DNA of 64,000 nt from Thiohalorhabdus denitrificans (lineage in GTDB: Bacteria; Pseudomonadota; Gammaproteobacteria; Thiohalorhabdales; Thiohalorhabdaceae): contig NZ_LJCP01000010.1 of the NCBI RefSeq assembly GCF_001399755.1, positions 541,138-605,137 of the forward strand, read 5' to 3'. The notes beneath the pieces are model-generated. The model saw only the letters and a list, made by a program, of their open reading frames with translations, was not told the DNA's origin and searched no databases. Positions 57,449-64,000 of the stretch are shown one piece after another. The number at the start of each line of letters is the position of its first letter. Position 1 is the first letter of the stretch. The position numbers were made by a program, and so were the translations under genes.

Positions 57449-58390
57449 TCAGGCCACTTCGGTCTGCTGGACCAGCTCCTCGAGGTCCACCCACTCGCCG
57501 AGCCCCGTGCCGGCACTGGCCACGGCCGCGGCCCCCACGGCCACCCCGTAACGCACCGCCTCCTCCAGGGAGGCCCCCTCGGCCAGGCGGTACACCAGGC
57601 CGGCGATCAGGGAATCCCCGGCGCCAACCCGGGTGATCACCCCCACCGGCGGATTGCGGAAGCGCACGGTCCGCTCTTGGGTCACGAGCATGGCCCCCCG
57701 GGGCCCCCGGGACAGGACCACGGCCCGGGCCTGCTGATCCGCGGTCAGCTCCCGGGCCGCGGCCTCCTCTTCCTCCTCACTGGCCAGCTTCCGCCCGGTG
57801 AGCATCTCCAGCTCGTTGTGGTTGGGCTTGAGGAGGAACACCCCGCTGTCGGGCACCATCACCCGCTCCAGGGGCCGACCGTGGGTATCCACGATCACCC
57901 GCGCCCCCCGGCGGCTGGCCACCTCCGCCACCCGCGCGAAAAAATCCTCCGGCACGCCCGGCGGCAGACTCCCACTGGCCACCAGGTACTGGGGGGCGGG
58001 CTCGGTCCGCTCCAGGCGCTCCAGGAGGGCCTCCCATTCCCCCTGGGAAAGGACCGGGCCCGGCATGGCGAAGCGGTACTCGTGGCCGCTCTCCTCCTCG
58101 AGGACGATCAGGTTCTCCCGGGTCTCTCCCGCCACCGGGATGGCCTCGTAATCCAAGCGCTCGCCTTCCAGGCAATGCTTGATGTCCTCCCCGGTGCCGC
58201 CTCCGGCGGGGAACAGCGCGCACGCGTTGCCCCCGAGCCAGCGGATGGTCCGGGCCACGTTGAGCCCTCCACCGCCCGGCTGGCGCACGGGGTCGGTGCA
58301 GCGGAGCTTCCGGTCGCTGCGGACCTGGTCCACGCTGGTGCGCAGGTCCATGACCGGGTTCGGGGTCAGGGTAACGATCCGTCCGCTCAC
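57449..58390 (-). CDS. pfkB: PfkB-family hexose-phosphate kinase (6-phosphofructokinase II / 1-phosphofructokinase type)
   Basis: A 313-residue sugar kinase. It opens IVTLTPNPVMDLRTSVDQV, has the substrate loop RQPGGGGLNVARTIRWLGG, ALFPAGG and the catalytic/anion-hole signature VGAGDSLIAGLVY near residue 260. This is the Pfk-2/FruK/LacC group, which phosphorylates fructose 6-phosphate, fructose 1-phosphate or tagatose 6-phosphate. The sequence does not settle which. No PTS or fruA genes are adjacent, which favours a Pfk-2-like glycolytic role. Confidence 0.87.
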   Translation of the reverse strand: MSGRIVTLTPNPVMDLRTSVDQVRSDRKLRCTDPVRQPGGGGLNVARTIRWLGGNACALFPAGGGTGEDIKHCLEGERLDYEAIPVAGETRENLIVLEEESGHEYRFAMPGPVLSQGEWEALLERLERTEPAPQYLVASGSLPPGVPEDFFARVAEVASRRGARVIVDTHGRPLERVMVPDSGVFLLKPNHNELEMLTGRKLASEEEEEAAARELTADQQARAVVLSRGPRGAMLVTQERTVRFRNPPVGVITRVGAGDSLIAGLVYRLAEGASLEEAVRYGVAVGAAAVASAGTGLGEWVDLEELVQQTEVA

Positions 58391-58491
58391 GGCTCCCTCC
58401 GTTTCTTGGCCAGCTGCCTTTCAGCGTTAGACCACGGAGGGGCGCGGGACCATCCCGGCGGCGGGCAATTCCCCGGGATCGGGGCGGCGGG

Positions 58492-59580
58492 CTACTCCCG
58501 GTACCAGCTCCCGTCGGGGTTGGGCTTGATCCACAGGTAGCTGAACCAGTGGAAGACCCCGCTCTCCTCGTTGGAGGGCGCGGTGCAGTTGTACTTGGTG
58601 CGTCCGGACCGGAGGGGCTTTCGGGGCCGCACGGCCACCACCCCCTCCGCCTCGCTCACCCAGGTGCGCTCCATGCGGCCCTGACCGGAGGCGTAGCAGG
58701 CCAGGGCGCCGGCGCGGTAGGGCCCTTCCTCCAGGCGCAGGCGCAGCTCCGGGCGCCGCGCCTCCGCCGGCAGCACGCGGTCCTCGGGGGCCAGGACCGT
58801 CACGGGCAGGGGGCGGCTGCGCAGCTTGGGGCCGAGGTCGTCCAGGTCCGCATAGGGGGTGGCCACGGGAAAGCGCGGCGCGGCGCGCAGGTCGCTGCCC
58901 GCCCCCACCGCCCCCGATTGCTGGCCCACGCCGTAGAGGCCCAGGTCCTCCACGATGGCGCGCACCTCCCGATCGTACTCCCCATAGGGGTAGGCGAAGA
59001 CGGGCACCGGCTCGCCGGCCTCCGCGGCCAGACGCTCCCCCGCGCCCCGGATCTCGTCCCGGACCCGCTCCCGCCAGGCCGCCTCGTCCTCGCCCTCCCG
59101 CCGGCGCACCAGGTGGGGGTGGCTGCGGCTGTGGTTGCCCAGGTCCACCCCGTCCTCCGCCGCCAGCTCCCGCAGTTGGTCCCAGTCCAGGTAGCCGCGG
59201 TAGCCCTGGTCGATGTAGTCGGTGCTGACGAAGACGGTGAAGGGCCAACCTCGGCGCCGGAGGCGCGGGAAGGCCTCGGTGTACACGGATTCGTAGGCAT
59301 CGTCGAAGGTCAGGGCCACGGTCTTCGGCGGCAGGGGCTTCCCCCGGTCCAGGTGGCGCAGGACGCGGACCAGGGGCCAGACGGTGAAGTTGTGCTCCTC
59401 CAGATAGCCCAGATGGCGCTCGAAGGTCTCCGGGGTGACGCTGGTGCTGGGCGGGCCGTCCGCGTCCACATGGTGGTACATGAGGACCACCGCGTGGTCG
59501 GCGGCCCGGGCCCCACCGCTCAGCCCCGCCCCCACGAGTCCGGCGAGCAGGAGCAGCGTCCAGCGCGGGTTACTCGGCAT
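58492..59580 (-). CDS. Secreted polysaccharide deacetylase family protein
   Basis: A 362-residue protein with a signal peptide (LLLLAGLVGAGLSGGARA). The NodB-like domain shows HAVVLMYHHVDADGPPSTSV, the metal/catalytic TFDDAYESVY and LGNHSRSHPHL. FAYPYGEYDREVRAI is the later motif. The C-terminal 120 residues form an extra strand-rich domain ending WFSYLWIKPNPDGSWYRE. It probably deacetylates an N-acetylated polysaccharide or peptidoglycan in the periplasm. It overlaps the upstream bax gene by 11 bases. Confidence 0.88.
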   Translation of the reverse strand: MPSNPRWTLLLLAGLVGAGLSGGARAADHAVVLMYHHVDADGPPSTSVTPETFERHLGYLEEHNFTVWPLVRVLRHLDRGKPLPPKTVALTFDDAYESVYTEAFPRLRRRGWPFTVFVSTDYIDQGYRGYLDWDQLRELAAEDGVDLGNHSRSHPHLVRRREGEDEAAWRERVRDEIRGAGERLAAEAGEPVPVFAYPYGEYDREVRAIVEDLGLYGVGQQSGAVGAGSDLRAAPRFPVATPYADLDDLGPKLRSRPLPVTVLAPEDRVLPAEARRPELRLRLEEGPYRAGALACYASGQGRMERTWVSEAEGVVAVRPRKPLRSGRTKYNCTAPSNEESGVFHWFSYLWIKPNPDGSWYRE

Positions 59581-60394
59581 CGGCGACGGCCCCCAGGTCG
59601 TTGTGGCGGATCAGATCGCGGACCGCTTCCACGTAGGCCTCCCCCTGGGCGGAATAGCCGTCGAGCCCGGCGGCCAAAGCGTGGCCGGTCACCGGCCGGC
59701 CCTCCTCCCGCAGCCGGGCCCGGATCTCCCGCAGCTCCGCATAGCGGGGATGGCTGTTCAGATTGCGGACGTAGGCCGCCACGGAACTCCGCACCGTGGG
59801 GAAGCGCCGCACCTCGTGGCTCAGCCCCTCCTCCCGCCGGGCGGGCACGATCCCGCACCCGGGCTCGAAGCACCACTGGCCGAAGAGATTGTTGCCCTCC
59901 CGGGCGAAGCGGGAGGTCCCCCAGGCCGACTCCTTGGCCGCCTGGGCGAGGATCAGGGAGACGGGAATGGTGTCCACCCGGCGCAGAAGGTGCGCCACCA
60001 CCTCGCGCGGGGGACGCCCCTCGGCCGCCACCCGGTAGCGGTCCGCCATGGACCGCACCCACTCCCCTTCCTCGGCGGAAAGCTCCGCCCCCGCCTCCAG
60101 GCGCTCCGCCGCGCGTCGCAGGCGCTCCCGCCGCGCGGCCTCACGCTCGTTGACGGCCTCGGCGATGGGCCGCAGGAAGGCGAAGAAGGCCGCCTTCCGT
60201 TCGCCCACATTCTCGTGGGTGCGGAAGTCGGGGAGGTCCTCCCCCCCCGGCTCCCGGAGCTCCCGGTCCCCCTCCGGCTCCGCCACGCCGCCTTCCCGCA
60301 GGCCGGAAAGCTCGACGAAGAGGATGACCAGACCGGCCGCCGCCGCGAGCGCCAGCACATGGATCCAGGCTTGGGAAAAGGGGGTGGGACGCAC
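59570..60394 (-). CDS. bax: Bax-like N-acetylglucosaminidase domain protein
   Basis: About 274 residues: one N-terminal anchor span (WIHVLALAAAAGLVILFVEL), a linker, then a glucosaminidase domain of the Bax/FlgJ group. It shows VSLILAQAAKESAWGTSRFA with the catalytic Glu, EGNNLFGQWCFEPGCGIVP, and the end GYSAQGEAYVEAVRDLIRHN. It cleaves peptidoglycan glycan strands. I use the GTG at 60394 because AGGAG lies five bases upstream. Coupling to a deacetylase gene suggests concerted wall or glycan processing. Confidence 0.87.
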   Translation of the reverse strand: MRPTPFSQAWIHVLALAAAAGLVILFVELSGLREGGVAEPEGDRELREPGGEDLPDFRTHENVGERKAAFFAFLRPIAEAVNEREAARRERLRRAAERLEAGAELSAEEGEWVRSMADRYRVAAEGRPPREVVAHLLRRVDTIPVSLILAQAAKESAWGTSRFAREGNNLFGQWCFEPGCGIVPARREEGLSHEVRRFPTVRSSVAAYVRNLNSHPRYAELREIRARLREEGRPVTGHALAAGLDGYSAQGEAYVEAVRDLIRHNDLGAVADAE

Positions 60395-60514
60395 GACTGC
60401 TCCTGTCGGTGGCTCCGGGGCTTTGCCAGGGGCGCCCCCCGGCCCGGCCCCGGGGGGCGCCACAGGATACCGGAACAACCGGGGTGGGCCGAACCCGACC
60501 GCGGGCCCTCTTTC

Positions 60515-61936
<1,422 letters not shown>

Positions 61937-62012
61937 TCCAGAGGCCCGCTCCGGGGCCCCGAATGCGACGGCGGATGGCCGCCGGGATGCCCCGAGGTCC
62001 GGGGCGGTGCGG

Positions 62013-62018
62013 TATAGT
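62013..62018 (+). promoter_or_regulatory. Candidate -10 box for mobA
   Basis: TATAGT in a GGTATAGTGCGG context, 65 bases upstream of the mobA GTG. No strong -35 sequence is seen at 16-18 bases. The surrounding spacer is GC-rich. Confidence 0.4.
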
Positions 62019-62082
62019 GCGGGGCCGGGCCGGCCCGTGGACCCCCGCGGGGCCCGAACGCCCGGCAGCGAGGAGGAGCGCG

Positions 62083-62730
62083 GTGGACCCTTTCGACGCA
62101 GGGCACGGCACGCCCGTTCACGACCCGCCGGTGACCGGGGTCATCCTGGCCGGTGGAGGCGGCCGGCGCATGGGCGGCCGGGACAAGGGCCTCGAGCCCC
62201 TGGCGGGCCGGCCCATCGTGGAGTACGCCATCGAGCGGCTACGGCCCCAGGTGGACCGCCTGATCATCAACGCCAACCGGAACCGGGAGACCTACGCGGC
62301 GTACGGCTTCCCGGTGGTCGCCGACGAGATGGCGGGCTACCCCGGCCCACTGGCGGGAATGGCCGCCGCCCTGCGCACGGCGGAGACGGACCTGATCCTC
62401 ACGGTTCCCTGCGACTGCCCCCGCCTCCCCCTGGACCTGGCCACGCGGCTTCTGGTCGCCCGCCGCGCCCTGCACGGCGAGCTCGCCACGGTGGAGACCG
62501 GGGAGGGCCTGCAGCCGGTTTTCGCCCTCCTCCACCGCGCCCTGCTGGATAGCCTGCTGGGGTACCTGGAGGACGGCGGCCGCGGCGTGGCCCGCTGGTT
62601 CAACCGCCACCTGACGGCCCTCGCGGACTTCTCCGGCCAGACGGAGGCCTTCCTCAACATCAACACCCCCGACGAGCGGGCCGCCGCCGAGGCGTTCCTG
62701 CCCCGGCACCCCGACCCGCGGGCATTCTAG
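62083..62730 (+). CDS. mobA: Molybdenum cofactor guanylyltransferase
   Basis: A 215-residue nucleotidyltransferase that attaches GMP to molybdopterin to form MGD for DMSO-reductase-family enzymes. The signature is TGVILAGGGGRRMGGRDKGL, then LAGRPIVEYAIERL and the metal site VPCDCPRLPLDLA. The GTG at 62083 is preceded by AGGAGGAGC; a longer open frame upstream lacks support. Its presence implies molybdoenzymes such as nitrate reductase or formate dehydrogenase elsewhere. Confidence 0.95.
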   Translation: MDPFDAGHGTPVHDPPVTGVILAGGGGRRMGGRDKGLEPLAGRPIVEYAIERLRPQVDRLIINANRNRETYAAYGFPVVADEMAGYPGPLAGMAAALRTAETDLILTVPCDCPRLPLDLATRLLVARRALHGELATVETGEGLQPVFALLHRALLDSLLGYLEDGGRGVARWFNRHLTALADFSGQTEAFLNINTPDERAAAEAFLPRHPDPRAF

Positions 62731-63252
62731 CCGCCCGCCCCGATCCGATCCACGCCCCTCGGCCCACAGCCACCCCTTTTCCTCTCCGACGTTCCCTCGC
62801 CCCCCGTACGCCTCTCCCTTTCTTTCCTCCATGGGGCTTCCCCCTAGGGACTAGGCAGAGTCCCTAGGGTTCGTCCGCCCTTTTTCGGGAAAACCCCTAG
62901 ACGGTAGGGGATCCCTATGAGAGTATGCGCTCACTTTCAGGGAAACCCCTAACCATCCGGTACCGATGCCCGAGCCGAACGCCTGTTTTTCCTACGGTTT
63001 CCACCTTCCGGAGCCCACTACGGACGCCGGCCGGGACTGCCCCCGGTTTCCCGACCCCCCGGATCACACCCCTTTCATCGCTTCCGCGCGAAATCGCGGG
63101 AGCCGGGGCCCTAAGGCCCCCGGCACCGATTCGCCTTCCACCGAGCCACGGCGGAAAGCGGACCCCGGGCAACGCGCCCGGGGAGCCACCGAGCACCACC
63201 GGCCCGGCCCCATCGGTCCGGGCCAAGCAAGCACATAGGAGAAGCGCAGCCA
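62731..63252 (+). promoter_or_regulatory. 522-base intergenic region rich in CCCTAG motifs
   Basis: No gene is supported. From 62842 to about 62955 it holds a dense set of related motifs: an 11-base inverted repeat with CCCTAGGG in each arm (62842-62869), CCCCTA-N5-TAGGGG (62894-62910), and two near-direct copies of GGGAAAACCCCTA / GGGAAACCCCTAA about 50 bases apart. The final 250 bases are GC-rich with no clear element until AGGAG before the ATG at 63253. Confidence 0.55.
62842..62869. promoter_or_regulatory. Perfect inverted repeat built of CCCTAGGG palindromes
   Basis: CCCTAGGGACT (62842-62852) and AGTCCCTAGGG (62859-62869) are exact inverted copies around AGGCAG. Each arm holds the 8-base palindrome CCCTAGGG. 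The arrangement suits a dimeric or tetrameric DNA-binding regulator. Confidence 0.6.
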
Positions 63253-64000
63253 ATGTTCAGAAAAGGCGGGGGAAACCTTTACGGGCTGGCCGGACTCACC
63301 CTGGCCGCCCTGTTCGTAACCGCTTGCGGCGACGGCTCCCAGTCGGACGCCGTTGCCCAGGAGCTCCAATCCGGAAACGCGTCCGACCAAGCCCCGGAAG
63401 AGCGGGCCGAATGCACCGCCGATACCTGCGTCGGCGAAGGTGAGGAATACAGCAGCGTCCAGGCGGCGGTGGACGCGGCGCCCGACGGCGGCTCCGTGGG
63501 CATCGAGGGGGGCACCTACGAGCAGTGCGCCGTCATCCCCGAGAACAAGAGCCTCACCATCCGGGGCTTCGACGGCCGGCCCCACCTCAAGTCCCGTCTG
63601 TGCGACGGCAAGGCCGTGCTGGTGAACTACTCCAAGGGCAAGGTGGTGGTCGACGGCCTCGAGCTCTCCGACGCCGGCACCGACAAGGTCATCTGGCACC
63701 ACGACAACACCGGCGCCCTGATCCTCCGCAACGTGGAGGTCCACAACGCCGGCATGGGCATCCTCGCCTCTACCAACTCCGAGCGCCTGGAGATCCACGA
63801 CTCGGAGTTCTACGACATGGACGAGCCCACCCAGAACGGCCACCTGGTCTACGCCGGGCAGGTGAAGGACTTAGTGATCAAGGGCTCCTACTTCCACAGC
63901 GCCCGCAACGGCCACATGATCAAGGCCAAATCGGTGAACGTGGACATCGAGAACAACTACCTGCTCGACAACTACGGCACCACCGCCAACCTCATCAACA
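63253..64000 (+). CDS. Lipoprotein with parallel beta-helix repeats, 5' part only
   Basis: An open frame of 249 codons running off the right edge. The signal peptide ends in lipobox FVTAC (Cys about 25). The mature protein begins low-complexity and acidic, then shows EEYSSVQAAVDAAPDGGSVG, the start of a pectin-lyase-like right-handed beta-helix. Repeating turns follow, such as LTIRGFDGRP, VVVDGLELSDAG, LILRNVEVHNAG, LEIHDSEFYD and LVIKGSYFHSARNG. Such proteins bind or cleave polysaccharide at the cell surface. Two cysteine pairs (CTADTC; C...C in the first coils) may form disulfides. ATG at 63253 with AGGAG upstream. Confidence 0.83.
   Translation, partial: MFRKGGGNLYGLAGLTLAALFVTACGDGSQSDAVAQELQSGNASDQAPEERAECTADTCVGEGEEYSSVQAAVDAAPDGGSVGIEGGTYEQCAVIPENKSLTIRGFDGRPHLKSRLCDGKAVLVNYSKGKVVVDGLELSDAGTDKVIWHHDNTGALILRNVEVHNAGMGILASTNSERLEIHDSEFYDMDEPTQNGHLVYAGQVKDLVIKGSYFHSARNGHMIKAKSVNVDIENNYLLDNYGTTANLIN

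Noticed and set aside
62915..63253. ORFs in the leader of the beta-helix lipoprotein
   Set aside because: They cover repeat-rich regulatory DNA on either strand, lack ribosome sites and show no conserved pattern.

Overview
The window is a gap-poor, very GC-rich stretch of bacterial chromosome. It carries about 70 protein-coding genes on both strands. I see no rRNA, tRNA, CRISPR array, transposase or prophage. The gene set (xseB-ispA-dxs with a TlyA-type methylase, folE2, osmoregulated periplasmic glucan genes, MltF, Bax, CbpA/CbpM, QueC, TonB/ExbBD, lgt, pabB, mobA) and the diderm envelope machinery point to a gammaproteobacterium. A GC-rich free-living, possibly halophilic or sulfur/metal-oxidising lineage would fit, but the genus cannot be fixed from the sequence alone.

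Layout. 1-6.4 kb: end of a tlyA-like gene, then xseB-ispA-dxs (isoprenoid precursors), folE2 and proS. 6.4-10.3 kb: uspA, a lytic transglycosylase, acylphosphatase, then a lipid-modification operon (cyclopropane-synthase-like protein in two genes plus a geranylgeranyl-reductase-like flavoprotein). 10.4-15 kb: adaptor/TolC pair, TlpA-like thioredoxin with a tiny c-type cytochrome, and a fumarase/aspartase. 15-19.5 kb: opgD facing opgH, with a possible split-off OpgH N-terminal region. 19.6-23.3 kb: a four-gene putative sulfation cluster. 23.5-26.9 kb: PHP-domain membrane protein, glycosyltransferase 2 and a flippase-like membrane protein. 26.9-32.6 kb: lgt, VanZ-like protein, a TetR regulator and TolC with matching palindromic operators, MltF. 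32.7-35.8 kb: heat-shock segment (sigma-32-type promoter, hsp20, cbpA, cbpM) and a radical SAM gene. 35.8-43.1 kb: a tightly overlapping metal-uptake operon (TonB receptor, DUF4198-like protein, polyferredoxin, CcdA/SafE-like protein, ExbB, ExbD, TonB). 43.3-48.5 kb: PEBP protein, the AmmeMemoRadiSam trio, and nicotinamidase plus nicotinate phosphoribosyltransferase. 48.6-53.1 kb: QueC-like protein, DUF1614 protein, a long palindromic repeat, a hydroxyacid dehydrogenase and a PBP5/6-type carboxypeptidase. 53.2-56.2 kb: cytochrome b561, PepSY protein and a two-component system. 56.4-64 kb: methyltransferase, PfkB kinase, polysaccharide deacetylase, Bax, pabB, mobA, and the start of a beta-helix lipoprotein behind a motif-rich leader.

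The parts most worth attention are the sulfation cluster, the redox-equipped TonB operon, the split cyclopropane synthase with its flavin reductase partner, the 154-bp palindromic element that supplies a stop codon, and the unexplained CCCTAGGG-type and CCATGTGA-type inverted repeats in two promoter regions.
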